Part shown: piece by piece, positions 19,975 to 29,853 of the stretch
Numbering within the stretch: the first letter of the stretch is position 1
Layout of the letters: every line of letters begins with the position of its first letter
Position numbers and translations under genes: made by a program
The notes under the pieces: generated by a model
The model's input: the letters and a program-made list of their open reading frames with translations, nothing else
The model's database searches: none
Told to the model about the DNA's origin: nothing
Source of the DNA: Oceanisphaera pacifica
GTDB lineage: Bacteria > Pseudomonadota > Gammaproteobacteria > Enterobacterales > Aeromonadaceae
Length of the DNA: 64,000 nucleotides
Direction: 5' to 3'
Assembly: GCF_017498065.1 (NCBI RefSeq)
Contig: NZ_JAGDFX010000010.1
Location: forward strand, 1-64,000

Positions 19975-20988
19975 TTACTCCTGAACCAAGCCCGCTAATG
20001 GCGAGAATCCTTGGTTAATATTAATACATTGAATGGCTTGGCTGGCCGCGCCTTTTAATAGGTTGTCGATGGCCGACACTATAATAAGCTGGTTGCCGTC
20101 TCGCGCCCAATGCAGGTCGCAAAAAGGGGTGCCCGCCACATCATTTATCTGTGGCCACTGACCGGTTAAACGTACAATTTTTTGACCGTCATAAGCCTGA
20201 TGATACGCTTGGGCAATCTGCTCATCGGTAACATCGTCATTAAGCTGTACATAGATAGTGGCCAAAATGCCGCGAATAAAATTACCTAAGTGCGGCTGAA
20301 ACACCACTTGATTATCAAGGTGGTGGCTAATTTCTGGCTGGTGACGATGATTAAGCACCCCATAAGGCTTAAAGCTAATTTCGCTAAAGCTGGTGGCCAG
20401 GCTGGCTTTACGCCCCGCCCCCGTCACACCCGATACCGCACTAATAATCGGCTTATTATTATCAGCAATGAAACCGGCGTTTTGCAATGGTTTTAAGGCC
20501 GTTAATGCTGCTGTGGGGTAACAACCGGCCACAGCAATCAGTTTGGCTTTTTGAATGGCAGCTTGATTCCATTCTGCCAAGCCATAGGCCGCTTGAGCTA
20601 ACCAGTCGCTATGCTGATGCGCAAAGCCATAAAAACGCTCATAAAAGCCTTCACCCGGCACCCTAAAGGCACCAGATAAATCAAACACTTTAATACCCTT
20701 AGCCAAAAAGCCAGGGGCTAAGTCGTGGCTCACTTCATGGGCGGTGGCCAGCAGCACAATATCTGCCTCGGTATGAATGCGGCTTAATGCTTCATCGTCT
20801 AAGGGTAAAAGTGGCTCGTCAATCAATCCGCGCCAGCGTGGGTGTAAACTAGAAAATGCTTTATGGCCGTCTAAACTTCCTTCTGACACATACAGGCCAG
20901 CTAAAGAGAGTTCGGGGTGGACTTTAACTAAGCCAGCCAGCTCGGCTCCGGTGTAACCACTGGCACCAATAATTGCAGCTTTTAACAT
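19975..20988 (-). CDS. argC: N-acetyl-gamma-glutamyl-phosphate reductase
   Basis: 337 residues. NADPH-dependent reductase that converts acetylglutamyl phosphate to the semialdehyde, third step of the pathway. The Rossmann motif [10 protein letters not shown] (8-17) is N-terminal and the catalytic cysteine is Cys156 in AVAGCYPTA. It is the first gene of argC-argB-argF-argG-(argH(A)), divergent from argE across a 293-base region with two ArgR boxes. No argD is nearby. Confidence 0.97.
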   Translation of the reverse strand: MLKAAIIGASGYTGAELAGLVKVHPELSLAGLYVSEGSLDGHKAFSSLHPRWRGLIDEPLLPLDDEALSRIHTEADIVLLATAHEVSHDLAPGFLAKGIKVFDLSGAFRVPGEGFYERFYGFAHQHSDWLAQAAYGLAEWNQAAIQKAKLIAVAGCYPTAALTALKPLQNAGFIADNNKPIISAVSGVTGAGRKASLATSFSEISFKPYGVLNHRHQPEISHHLDNQVVFQPHLGNFIRGILATIYVQLNDDVTDEQIAQAYHQAYDGQKIVRLTGQWPQINDVAGTPFCDLHWARDGNQLIIVSAIDNLLKGAASQAIQCININQGFSPLAGLVQE

Positions 20989-21200
20989 GGGCGTATCCGT
21001 TAATTTGAAGTTAGCTTGGTGAAGATGCAGGCATCAGCCTAGCGTGTTTTCTGGGCTTATGTCACCCTAGAGCCTAATGCAATGGCCCTTAAACATAATG
21101 GCTAAGCGAGCGGTCGTCGTCGCAGTAATAAAGAAAGGAAAATCATGGCCATTTGCTACGCTAGTTACCCGAATAATAATGAGGGTTTAGACTAGCAATG

Positions 21201-21239
21201 TACAAATAGTTATGCAACATTATTGAATATAAATTTAAG
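21201..21239. promoter_or_regulatory. Double ARG box (ArgR operator) between argC and argE
   Basis: Two 18-base ARG boxes lie exactly 3 bases apart, the spacing bound by one ArgR hexamer. Box 2 (21222-21239) ATTGAATATAAATTTAAG matches the core TGAAT-N4-ATTCA at 9 of 10 positions. Box 1 (21201-21218) TACAAATAGTTATGCAAC matches less well. The location between divergent argC and argE parallels the E. coli argE-argCBH operator. Confidence 0.75.
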
Positions 21240-21281
21240 CTTTTTACGGATAATGTCTGTTCTCAATTCTACGGAGAGTCT

Positions 21282-22445
21282 ATGTCAGCTACCCCTTTTA
21301 AATTGATGGATATGTATCGCGATTTAATCGCCATTCCTTCTATTAGCAGCACAGAGCCAAGCTGGGATCAAAGTAACGAAAAAATCATTCGTCTATTGGC
21401 CGATTGGTTTAGCCAACTGGGCTTTGCGGTTGAGGTTACAGAGTTAGAAGATGCTCCGGGTAAGTTTAATATGGTGGCCACTCATGGTGAGGGCGATGGT
21501 GGCCTACTGTTAGCCGGTCACACCGATACCGTGCCTTATGACGAAGGCCGCTGGACCAAAGACCCCTTTACACTGACCGAAGAAGATGGTCGCCTCTATG
21601 GCTTAGGTGTTATTGATATGAAAGGTTTTTTTGCCTTTATTATTGAAGCACTTAAAGATATGGACTTAAGTAAGTTCACTAAGCCGATCCGCATTTTGGC
21701 CACCGCCGATGAAGAAACCAGCATGGCCGGTGCTCGTGCCATTGCCAGCGCCATGGCCATTAAACCCGATTATGCTGTTATTGGTGAACCCACCGGATTA
21801 GTGCCGGTGATGATGCATAAAGGTCATATGTCTGAGGGGATCCGCATTACCGGTAAAAGTGGTCACAGCTCTGATCCAGCCAACGGCGTGAATGCGCTAG
21901 AGATCATGCATAAAGTCATGGGCCGCTTGTTAGACTTACAAGGCCAACTCAAAAAGAAATATCATAACCCTCACTTTAATGTGCCATATCCGACATTAAA
22001 CCTAGGTCATATTAGCGGTGGTGATAGCCCTAACCGTATTTGTGCCTGCTGCGAGTTAAGCTTTGATATGCGCCCCATTCCTGGCGTACCGCCTGAAGAG
22101 CTAATGGGTCTATTACATCACGCGCTCGAGCCCATTAAGCAAGAACATCCAAACACCATGAATATTTTTCATTTGCATGAGCCTAACCCGCCGTTTAGCA
22201 CAGACACAGACGGTGAGTTAGTTAAGGCCGCAGCAGATATTTCGGGCAACCCTGCGCAAGCTGTCAACTACAGTACAGAAGCGCCCTACATTAACCAGCT
22301 TGGTTGCCAAACCATAGTGCTAGGCCCAGGCAGCATTGCCCAAGCTCACCAACCCGACGAGTACTTAGATTTATCCTTTGTAAAACCTACTTTGGATATC
22401 ATACAAGGTCTAGTTAGTCGCTTTTGTTTGGCTGAGACAAAGTAA
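21282..22445 (+). CDS. argE: Acetylornithine deacetylase
   Basis: 387 residues, M20 zinc metallopeptidase family. It releases ornithine and acetate from N-acetylornithine, so the linear pathway is used and fresh N-acetylglutamate is needed. Metal ligands can be read: His80 and Asp82 in AGHTDTVP, Asp112 in GVIDMKG, and the Glu144-Glu145 pair in TADEETS. GGAGAG precedes the ATG. It is divergent from argCBFG(H). Confidence 0.96.
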   Translation: MSATPFKLMDMYRDLIAIPSISSTEPSWDQSNEKIIRLLADWFSQLGFAVEVTELEDAPGKFNMVATHGEGDGGLLLAGHTDTVPYDEGRWTKDPFTLTEEDGRLYGLGVIDMKGFFAFIIEALKDMDLSKFTKPIRILATADEETSMAGARAIASAMAIKPDYAVIGEPTGLVPVMMHKGHMSEGIRITGKSGHSSDPANGVNALEIMHKVMGRLLDLQGQLKKKYHNPHFNVPYPTLNLGHISGGDSPNRICACCELSFDMRPIPGVPPEELMGLLHHALEPIKQEHPNTMNIFHLHEPNPPFSTDTDGELVKAAADISGNPAQAVNYSTEAPYINQLGCQTIVLGPGSIAQAHQPDEYLDLSFVKPTLDIIQGLVSRFCLAETK

Positions 22446-22820
22446 AGCGCCCGGCGCCCAGCGCACAACTAAAGACAGACAACCCACACCACCATCGTCA
22501 TACCGGGCTAGCCCCGGTATCTCGCTGTTAGCCCTAGAACTAACCCCTATTTGCCACGGAACAACACTGAACAATAGTGATAAGGCCTGAAAGTGACGAT
22601 TAATAGTAGGGGTCAAGTATTAGATCATCAGGAACCGAGCTCTTACAATTAAAGTTCTCTTATCACTTTTTGCTCTTATCCCATGTTAATTTTTCCGTGG
22701 ATTCCGTGGGTTCCGTGGCAAAAAGTCTTTAGCTCTTTGTTTTGCCTGGTGCTTGACGCTCGGCGCTGCCCTTAATATTCGAACTCGATCGCAAATCCTT
22801 TGTTTACTCGGCCTGCAAAA
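22446..22820. other. Repeat-containing gap upstream of ppc
   Basis: No gene is supported. Bases 22495-22530 carry CGTCATACCGGGCTAGCCCC GGTATCTCG, a palindromic repeat also seen at 25769-25797. Bases 22695-22725 hold three tandem TTCCGTGG units (part of a CCACGGAA family), and 22752-22770 a GACGCTCGGCGCT segment. Confidence 0.6.
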
Positions 22821-22850
22821 TTGACCGCTCAGCAACAAGCTGGCTATATA
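22821..22850 (+). promoter_or_regulatory. Probable ppc promoter
   Basis: -35 TTGACC (22821-22826) and -10 TATATA (22845-22850) with an 18-base spacer, 44 bases before the ppc start codon. It is the best sigma-70-like match in the gap. Confidence 0.55.
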
Positions 22851-22893
22851 AGTACTCGCAGACATAACAATAACGTAAACAGACGAGGCTAAT

Positions 22894-25554
22894 ATGGATA
22901 ATCATGCACCACTCAGGGCCAATGTAGGTCTGCTGGGGCAATTGCTCGGGGACACCATTAAGGATCACCACGGTCAGGCATTTCTCGACAAAGTAGAAAC
23001 CATACGTCAATTAGCCAAGTCGGCGCGTCAAGGTAACGGTGACGACCAACAACGCCTAATCGACACCTTAAAACAACTGAGTGACGACGAACTCTTGCCA
23101 GTGGCGCGGGCTTTTAATCAGTTTTTAAACTTGGCCAACGTTGCCGAACAGTTTCACACAGTGTCACGCCATACCCAGCAAGCAGCCGGTGCGGGCCCTA
23201 TTCATCAAGTGTTTGAGCATTTAAAAGATGCCCAAGTGTGCGAGGAGCAAATCAAAGCCGCCGTGGCTGACCTCGATATCGACTTGGTGTTAACCGCGCA
23301 CCCCACCGAAGTCACCCGCCGTACCTTTATTCATAAGCATGTGCAGCTTAACGACTGCTTAGCGGCCCTAGAACTGGACTTACCTGACGCTGAAAAAGCC
23401 AACTTACTCACCCGCGTTGAGCAACTCATTACCCAGGCCTGGCACAGTAATGAAATTCGCACCCAGCGCCCTACTCCGGTCGACGAAGCACGCTGGGGGT
23501 TTGCGGTCATCGAAAATAGCCTCTGGCCCGCATTACCGCAATTTATGCGCCAGTTCGATCAACAATTACAAGCACAACTCGGTGTCAATCTGCCCCTAGA
23601 TGCGGCTCCGGTGCGTTTTACTTCTTGGATGGGCGGCGATCGTGACGGCAACCCTTTTGTTACCGCTAAAGTGACCCAAGAAGTGTTACTTTTGGGCCGT
23701 TGGATGGCCAGTTCGCTGTTTTTGACCGATATTCAAGAGCTAGTATCTGAGCTGTCGATGTCACAAGCTACCGACGAATTACACCAAGCCATTCAAAACT
23801 TGCCCAAGATGCGCGGCGAAAGCAATGAACCTTATCGCGCCATATTACGTAAGCTACGCGAAGACCTACGCGAAACCCTGACCCATCTCAATGCCCAAGT
23901 ACAAGGCCAACGTACCGACGCCCAAGACTTAATTACCACCACGGAACAATTACGCCAACCTCTCGAATTGTGCTACCGCTCATTACAAGCCTGCGGTTTA
24001 ACAAAAATTGCCGACGGCTTATTGCTGGATGTGATCCGTAAAGTCGCCTGCTTTGGTATTCATTTACTCAAGCTCGATATCCGCCAAGATGGCGAGCGCC
24101 ACACACAAGCGTTAAGCGAAATAACAGACTACCTAGGCTTGGGCCATTACGGCGATTGGAGTGAAGCTGATAAGCAGCAATTTTTGCTTAATGAACTGCA
24201 ATCACGCCGCCCGCTCTTACCCAGACACAGCGCCATCAGCCACTGGCAACCCAGCGCCGACACCCAAGAAGTATTAGATACCTGCTGCGTGATTGCCAAG
24301 CACCCCGCTGATGCCTTCGGTATTTATACCATTTCGATGGCCGGCGCCCCCTCAGATGTATTGGCAGTACAGCTATTACTCAAAGAGTGTGGCGTTAACT
24401 TCCCCATGCCAGTAGCACCGCTATTTGAAACCTTAGAAGATCTTAATAACGGGGCCGAGGTTATAGAGCAGTTGTATGCCCTACCCTGGTATCGTAATTA
24501 TATGCAGGGTCGCCAGTATGTGATGATTGGCTATTCTGACTCCTCCAAAGATGCCGGTATGATGGCCGCAGGCTGGGCGCAATACAGCGCTATGGAAAAA
24601 TTAGTCGCTATTAGTGACCGAGAGCACATCAAGCTCACCTTATTTCATGGCCGAGGCGGTAGCTTAGGTCGCGGTGGCGGCCCTGCTCGCGAGGCAATTT
24701 TAGCACAACCCCCAGGCTCAACCCTTGGCGGCTTACGGGTAACAGAGCAAGGCGAGATGATCCGCTTTAAATTTGGCCTACCTAAAGTCGCCATCGACAG
24801 CTTAGCGCTGTATGCCAGTGCCGTATTAGAAGCCAACTTATTACCACCACCCGAGCCTGAGCCCGAGTGGCGCGCCTTAATGGATACCATGAGTGATGTT
24901 TCCTGTACCCACTATCGCTCACTTATTCGCGAAGAGCCGGATTTTGTTCCCTACTTTAGGGCCGCCACTCCCGAGCTTGAGCTGGGTAAGTTGCCACTGG
25001 GTTCACGCCCTGCGAAACGCAACCCCAATGGCGGCGTTGAAAGCTTGCGTGCTATTCCATGGATTTTTGCCTGGACACAAAACCGCTTAATGCTGCCTGC
25101 TTGGCTAGGGGCACATAAGGGATTAGAGGCAGTCATTAACGCAGGCGACAAAGAAACGCTTATGGCCATGAATGAAGGCTGGCCGTTTTTTAGAGCCCGG
25201 CTCGATATGCTAGAAATGGTGTTTTTAAAAGCCGACATTAGTCTTGCCGCCTATTACGACAGCTTGTTAGTGAGCAATGAACTTAAGCCTTTAGGCAAGC
25301 GCTTGCGTGATGAGTTGCGCGATAGCATGACGCTAATCTTACAACTCAAAGAAGAAGCCGAACTGCTCTCTAATGAACCTTGGATCAAAGAGTCAATTAA
25401 GTTGCGCAACCCTTATACAGACCCACTCAACGTATTACAGGCTGAACTACTCAACCGCTCACGCCAACATGAAGGCGAGCTACACCCGCTATTAGACCAA
25501 GCACTAATGGTGACCATAGCCGGTATTGCTGCCGGCATGCGTAATACGGGTTAA
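22894..25554 (+). CDS. ppc: Phosphoenolpyruvate carboxylase
   Basis: 886 residues (883 in E. coli). It carboxylates phosphoenolpyruvate with bicarbonate to oxaloacetate, refilling the TCA cycle. The catalytic histidine is His136 in [11 protein letters not shown]. The second signature [19 protein letters not shown] and the glycine loop [15 protein letters not shown] are intact, and the protein ends in the conserved GMRNTG. In several gammaproteobacteria ppc sits next to argE or argCBH, as here. Confidence 0.99.
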   Translation: MDNHAPLRANVGLLGQLLGDTIKDHHGQAFLDKVETIRQLAKSARQGNGDDQQRLIDTLKQLSDDELLPVARAFNQFLNLANVAEQFHTVSRHTQQAAGAGPIHQVFEHLKDAQVCEEQIKAAVADLDIDLVLTAHPTEVTRRTFIHKHVQLNDCLAALELDLPDAEKANLLTRVEQLITQAWHSNEIRTQRPTPVDEARWGFAVIENSLWPALPQFMRQFDQQLQAQLGVNLPLDAAPVRFTSWMGGDRDGNPFVTAKVTQEVLLLGRWMASSLFLTDIQELVSELSMSQATDELHQAIQNLPKMRGESNEPYRAILRKLREDLRETLTHLNAQVQGQRTDAQDLITTTEQLRQPLELCYRSLQACGLTKIADGLLLDVIRKVACFGIHLLKLDIRQDGERHTQALSEITDYLGLGHYGDWSEADKQQFLLNELQSRRPLLPRHSAISHWQPSADTQEVLDTCCVIAKHPADAFGIYTISMAGAPSDVLAVQLLLKECGVNFPMPVAPLFETLEDLNNGAEVIEQLYALPWYRNYMQGRQYVMIGYSDSSKDAGMMAAGWAQYSAMEKLVAISDREHIKLTLFHGRGGSLGRGGGPAREAILAQPPGSTLGGLRVTEQGEMIRFKFGLPKVAIDSLALYASAVLEANLLPPPEPEPEWRALMDTMSDVSCTHYRSLIREEPDFVPYFRAATPELELGKLPLGSRPAKRNPNGGVESLRAIPWIFAWTQNRLMLPAWLGAHKGLEAVINAGDKETLMAMNEGWPFFRARLDMLEMVFLKADISLAAYYDSLLVSNELKPLGKRLRDELRDSMTLILQLKEEAELLSNEPWIKESIKLRNPYTDPLNVLQAELLNRSRQHEGELHPLLDQALMVTIAGIAAGMRNTG

Positions 25555-25591
25555 CCCCTAGCGGTCAGCTGTCAGCTGTCAGAAAACACAT

Positions 25592-25629
25592 AAAAAAGCC
25601 CCTAAGCCTGACGGCACTGGGGCTTTTTG
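25592..25629 (+). terminator. Rho-independent terminator after ppc
   Basis: AAAAAAGCCCC and GGGGCTTTTT arms with a 16-base loop, about 40 bases after the ppc stop. A CTGTCAGCTGTCAG repeat fragment (25564-25582) lies between the stop and the hairpin. Confidence 0.8.
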
Positions 25630-25768
25630 GCGCTTTGCTATTGGGCTAATCCAAGATCCTGACATTCGTCAGGAAGACGGCTGAGACATCGATATACGCT
25701 CTACGCCGTAAGTTAACGACAAACACCGGTAGCAAGCTAACAGCTTACGGCTCTGTGTTAAACCACAC

Positions 25769-25797
25769 CTTACCGGGCTTGCCCCGGCATCTCGCAT
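25769..25797. repeat. CCGGGCTnGCCCCGG interspersed repeat
   Basis: CTTACCGGGCTTGCCCCGGC ATCTCGCAT, downstream of the symporter gene. It matches the unit at 22495-22530 with a few substitutions. Just upstream, 25738-25752 carries an AACAGCTTACGGCT fragment of the other repeat family. Confidence 0.65.
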
Positions 25798-25811
25798 TGA
25801 TGTTTCACCGC

Positions 25812-26771
25812 CTATCCATTACTTGCCACTTCATTTTCTCCTTCGGCCGAAGTAGCTGGCTCGTCGAGGGGCTTTTTCGCCCAATAGCCGGCCAACAACG
25901 ATCCAGAAATGTTATGCCATACGCTGAACAGTGTGCCGGGTAACGCAGCAGCGGGAGTAAAGAATTTCATAGCCAAGGCGGTGGCTAGCCCAGAGTTTTG
26001 TAACCCCACTTCAAAGGCAATGGTGCGGCAGATTTTTTTGTCGAATCCCATCAAGGCAGTAATACCGTATCCCAGCAGTAAGCCACAGCTGTTATGTAGC
26101 ACCACGGCCAAAGCGACTACTCCACCAATATGAACGATATTATCGGCATTTAAGGCCACAACAATGGCGATAATCAAAACGATAGCAGCCATAGAGAATA
26201 GCGGTAATACTGGCTCTAGTCGTTTCACAAAACTACTCAGCGCATAATTTAATACCACGCCTAGCAACACTGGAGCCACAACGACCTGCAATAAGCTAAT
26301 TAGCATCGACTGCACCGGCACATCGATATTTCTCCCCACTAGCATTGCTACTAGTAATGGTGTTAACAATACACCTAGTAAAGTAGAAATCGCTGTCATC
26401 GAGATAGATAAAGCGGTATCTCCTTTGGCCAGGTAGCACATCACATTAGACGAAGTACCACCCGCCACACTGCCTACTAACAACATGCCCACCGTTAGCT
26501 CGGTATCAAAACCAAATAACATGGCGATCAATAAGGCGACTACTGGCATCACGCTAAACTGCAGTATTACTCCTACAACTAAGGCTTTTTTGCTGGCCAT
26601 AACATTGCGAAAGTCATTGAAGCTCAGCGTTAAACCCATGCACAGCATGGTAATGGTCAGTAGAGGTATAATTTGGCTTTTGATGCCGATAAATAGCTCA
26701 GGCTGAAAAAAAGCCAGCGCCGATAATAACAAAGCCCACAACGGGAATAACTGAGTGATCAGGGCTAACAT
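25812..26771 (-). CDS. Bile acid:sodium symporter family (BASS) transporter
   Basis: 319 residues with about ten hydrophobic segments spread over the whole length, an integral inner-membrane transporter. Family motifs include VGSVAGGTSSNVMCYLAKGD (about 100-119), matching the sodium-site loop of one inverted repeat, and EVGLQNSGLATALA (about 252-265), matching the other. Bacterial BASS proteins co-transport sodium with organic anions such as pantoate, pyruvate or bile acids; the substrate cannot be read from sequence. The hydrophilic tail (DEPATSAEGENEVASNG) is unremarkable. Divergent from ybaK. Confidence 0.88.
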   Translation of the reverse strand: MLALITQLFPLWALLLSALAFFQPELFIGIKSQIIPLLTITMLCMGLTLSFNDFRNVMASKKALVVGVILQFSVMPVVALLIAMLFGFDTELTVGMLLVGSVAGGTSSNVMCYLAKGDTALSISMTAISTLLGVLLTPLLVAMLVGRNIDVPVQSMLISLLQVVVAPVLLGVVLNYALSSFVKRLEPVLPLFSMAAIVLIIAIVVALNADNIVHIGGVVALAVVLHNSCGLLLGYGITALMGFDKKICRTIAFEVGLQNSGLATALAMKFFTPAAALPGTLFSVWHNISGSLLAGYWAKKPLDEPATSAEGENEVASNG

Positions 26772-26904
26772 GGTGTTTCTCTCTAATTAAAGGTGATGTC
26801 ACCCTGTACGGATAACGAAAGCATAATTGTTAGCACAGATTACAAGTAAAAAGCGAGTCTATATAATAAAGCTTGTTTGTACTCTCTTTACTTTGGACAT
26901 AGCT

Positions 26905-27363
26905 ATGACCCCTGCCATTTTGTTTTTAGAAAAACAAAAAGCGGCTTTTACGCTGCATCAGTATGACTGTACCGCCCATGATGATTTTGGTGCTCATGCT
27001 GCTACCCAATTACAAATACCCTTAGAGCAGGTGTTTAAAACGCTGCTCACCGAAGGCGAACAAGGTGCTGTCGTCGCATTAGTGCCGTCGTCTAGCAAAG
27101 TAAACTTAAAACGCTTAGCCAAGGCCGCAGGTGTAAAGAAGCTAGAGATGATGCCGCCCACCAAAGCCGAGCGCTTAACGGGTTATAAGATAGGTGGCAT
27201 TAGTCCGTTTGCGCAAAAGAAACGGCTCACCACTGTCGTAGATGCCTCGGCGCAATTACATGCTGAGATCTTGGTTTCTGGGGGTAAACGTGGTTTATCT
27301 TTAGGGGTAACGGCTGACTTGCTACACAGCTTACTCAATGCGGCAATAGCTGATATCACTTAA
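26905..27363 (+). CDS. ybaK: Cys-tRNA(Pro)/Cys-tRNA(Cys) deacylase YbaK
   Basis: 152 residues from the ATG at 26905 (MTPAILFLEKQKAAFTLHQY), aligning with the E. coli start. YbaK edits in trans the Cys-tRNA(Pro) mischarged by prolyl-tRNA synthetase. The conserved VYKTLL-type lysine (VFKTLL, about 46-51), KVEM-like KLEM, GYKIGGISPFAQKKRLTTVV and VSGGKRG blocks are present. An upstream in-frame ATG at 26827 would add 26 residues with no family match and was rejected. The ribosome site is weak. Confidence 0.9.
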   Translation: MTPAILFLEKQKAAFTLHQYDCTAHDDFGAHAATQLQIPLEQVFKTLLTEGEQGAVVALVPSSSKVNLKRLAKAAGVKKLEMMPPTKAERLTGYKIGGISPFAQKKRLTTVVDASAQLHAEILVSGGKRGLSLGVTADLLHSLLNAAIADIT

Positions 27364-27610
27364 CACAGTCAGCAAGCACAGCCTAACAGCCCTACTTTGT
27401 TACTCAGCTCAATCGTGGGTGCTAACCCCCACTTTCAGCCTATATTGTTAACAATAAATTGACAGTTATCAGCTTTTCTAATAGCTTGAAATGGTGAAAT
27501 AAAACGTTTATTTACCGTTACTTACATAGTAACTTCGTATAAAAGCAACACTTCTTTGGCCTCGAGTGTAAGAGAGGTGTTAACTAACCTTATGGAAGGG
27601 GTAAGTCAGT

Positions 27611-28384
27611 ATGAAAAAGAATATGGCCTTATTAAGCTTGGTTGCGGCTCTGGGTTTAACTGCTTGTGACAAGCCAGAGAACCAAACGGCTGGCAGCACG
27701 GCAGATGCAGAAAATAAAGTATATAACGTAGGGGTAGATAATACCTATCCACCGTTTGAATTTACCCAAGAAGGGCAGCTGGTCGGTATCGACGTTGACT
27801 TGATTAACGCCATTGCTAAAGACCAAGGCTTTAATATTAATATCGAGCAAATGGACTTTTCTGGCATCATTCCTGCTATGCAGGCCGGTATGTTAGATAT
27901 AGGTATGGGTGGTATGAGTATTACGGATAAACGTAAAGAAACCGTAGATTTCTCAGATCCTTACTTTGCAGCTGGCGTGTCACTCGTAGTCGCAGATGAT
28001 AACCAAAACATTACAAGTTTGAGCGATCTATCAGATAAAAAAGTCGTCGTTAAAAACGGGACTGTCGGTGCCTCTTTTGCCGATAAAAATACCGAAGAGT
28101 ACGGTTATAGTATTATTCAGGTAAGCGATAGTGCTTCTATGTTTCAGGAAGTCACTAATGGTACCGCCGATGCGCTAATGGAAGATTACCCAGTGATCAG
28201 TTACGCCATTGCCACTGGTGGACTAGAGCTTAAAACCGTAGGTGAGCGACTCACGGGTGATGACTACGGCATTTCAGTATTAAAAGATAAAAATGACGAA
28301 CTGTTAAACATGATTAATGATGGCTTAGCCAACTTAAAAGAAAGTGGCGAATACGATAAAATCATGAATACTTATTTAGATTAA
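27611..28384 (+). CDS. Polar amino acid ABC transporter, substrate-binding lipoprotein
   Basis: 257 residues. The signal peptide ends in a lipobox (LTAC, Cys19), so the protein is lipid-anchored in the periplasm. The mature part starts a family 3 solute-binding fold: VGVDNTYPPFEFTQEGQLVG, GIDVDLINAIAKDQGF, MSITDKRKETVDFSDPYF. This family binds glutamine, histidine, arginine, cystine or related amino acids; the exact ligand is not readable. It is first of a three-gene set with permease and ATPase. Confidence 0.92.
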   Translation: MKKNMALLSLVAALGLTACDKPENQTAGSTADAENKVYNVGVDNTYPPFEFTQEGQLVGIDVDLINAIAKDQGFNINIEQMDFSGIIPAMQAGMLDIGMGGMSITDKRKETVDFSDPYFAAGVSLVVADDNQNITSLSDLSDKKVVVKNGTVGASFADKNTEEYGYSIIQVSDSASMFQEVTNGTADALMEDYPVISYAIATGGLELKTVGERLTGDDYGISVLKDKNDELLNMINDGLANLKESGEYDKIMNTYLD

Positions 28385-28395
28385 GCAGTCACTAG

Positions 28396-28445
28396 AAGTC
28401 GTTAACTATTAAGTGAAATTTATACTTCTAGTTAACGACTTTTTA
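28396..28445 (+). terminator. Intercistronic hairpin between binding-protein and permease genes
   Basis: A perfect 12-bp stem, AAGTCGTTAACT (28396-28407) with AGTTAACGACTT (28430-28441), followed by TTTTTA. Such a partial terminator or 3' stabiliser commonly allows the binding protein to be made in excess over the membrane components. Confidence 0.75.
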
Positions 28446-28470
28446 TAAAAATCTTTTTAAGGACTTAAAT

Positions 28471-29115
28471 ATGGATGTCGTCATTGAAGCTCTGCCCTAC
28501 CTATGGCAAGGGCTACTTGTTACTCTTAAAGTGTTCCTTATTGCTATTATTCTTGGGTTTGGCATTGGACTCATACTCGCTTTATTGCGCCTCTCCCCAT
28601 TAAAACCTTTAACTTGGATTGCTAAAATATTTGTCGACATCATCCGTGGTACGCCTATTTTAGTACAATTATTCTTTATTTATTTTGGTTTAAACTCATT
28701 AGATTTTATCAACCTCAATCGTGAAGCTGCGGGTATTTTTACCGTTGCTATTAATGCCGGAGCTTATTATTCTGAAATAATTAGGGCTGGTATCCAATCT
28801 CTAGATAAAGGTCAAAATGAAGCGGGCCGATCACTTGGCTTAACCAGTGGTCAAAGTATGCGCTATATCATTTTGCCTCAGTCTTTTCGCCGTATGCTGC
28901 CTGCGTTTACCAATCAGGCTATTATTAGTTTAAAAGATACTTCTTTGTTATCCGTTATTGGTATCGCCGACCTTACTCAAAAAGGGCAAGTACAAATTGC
29001 AGCCTCCTTTAAAGCGTTTGAGATTTGGATTGCGGTGGGAGCCATATATTTTATAATTATTTACTTACTCTCTTTATTATCTAGCTACCTAGAGCGGAGA
29101 TGTCAGCTGCCATGA
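28471..29115 (+). CDS. Polar amino acid ABC transporter, permease
   Basis: 214 residues with about five transmembrane segments, HisM/GlnP type. The EAA loop that contacts the ATPase reads [20 protein letters not shown] (about 116-135). [12 protein letters not shown]-like motif ([17 protein letters not shown], about 58-74) is intact. A single permease gene suggests a homodimeric channel. Confidence 0.93.
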   Translation: MDVVIEALPYLWQGLLVTLKVFLIAIILGFGIGLILALLRLSPLKPLTWIAKIFVDIIRGTPILVQLFFIYFGLNSLDFINLNREAAGIFTVAINAGAYYSEIIRAGIQSLDKGQNEAGRSLGLTSGQSMRYIILPQSFRRMLPAFTNQAIISLKDTSLLSVIGIADLTQKGQVQIAASFKAFEIWIAVGAIYFIIIYLLSLLSSYLERRCQLP

Positions 29116-29840
29116 GCATGATTAAAGTTAACAATTTAAGAAAGTCCTTTGGAGATAACAAAGTCCTAAAGGGCATATCAATTGATATTTCTGAAAAAGA
29201 AGTCGTCTGTGTTATTGGTGCATCAGGCTCAGGGAAAAGTACCTTTTTACGCTGTTTGAACAACCTAGATGAGATCACTTCTGGCCAAGTTATTATTGAT
29301 GGAAAAAACATTACCGACAAAGACACTGACATCAACAAAGTACGTCAAGAAGTGGGTATGGTATTTCAGCACTTTAATTTATTTCCTCATAAAACCGTAC
29401 TGGGTAATATTACCTTGGCTCCTATTAAAGCGAGAGGGACTTCTAAAGCCGCGGCTAAAAAAGTAGCACTCGCGTTATTAGCCAAGGTCGGTCTTTCTGA
29501 CAAAGCCAATTCGTACCCAGGAGAGTTGTCTGGTGGGCAAAAACAACGGGTAGCGATTGCTCGCGCCTTAGCTATGAGTCCAAAAATTATGCTATTTGAT
29601 GAGCCCACCTCGGCACTAGATCCAGAGATGGTGGGTGAGGTGTTAGCTGTTATGAAACAACTTGCACAAGAAGGGATGACCATGGTGGTGGTCACTCATG
29701 AAATGGGGTTTGCGCGTGAAGTGAGCGATCGTGTTGTGTTTATCCATCAAGGTCACATCCTCGAAGAAAATACGCCAGATGCCTTATTCAATCACCCTGC
29801 AGAGCCCAGAACTCAGGAATTTTTAAGCAAAGTACTCTAA
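29112..29840 (+). CDS. Polar amino acid ABC transporter, ATP-binding protein
   Basis: 242 residues from the ATG at 29112, which overlaps the permease stop in an ATGA; an ATG at 29100 is the alternative start. Walker [10 protein letters not shown] (about 36-44), signature LSGGQKQ, Walker [15 protein letters not shown] and the switch histidine in VVTHEMGF are all present. It is most like GlnQ/HisP proteins and powers uptake by the upstream permease. Convergent with the MATE gene, 13 bases apart. Confidence 0.94.
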   Translation: MSMIKVNNLRKSFGDNKVLKGISIDISEKEVVCVIGASGSGKSTFLRCLNNLDEITSGQVIIDGKNITDKDTDINKVRQEVGMVFQHFNLFPHKTVLGNITLAPIKARGTSKAAAKKVALALLAKVGLSDKANSYPGELSGGQKQRVAIARALAMSPKIMLFDEPTSALDPEMVGEVLAVMKQLAQEGMTMVVVTHEMGFAREVSDRVVFIHQGHILEENTPDALFNHPAEPRTQEFLSKVL

Positions 29841-29853
29841 GGTAAGGTGGCTA

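Noticed and set aside
22804-23010. 68-codon open frame opposite the ppc start
   Set aside because: It lies antisense to the conserved PEPC N-terminus and resembles nothing known.
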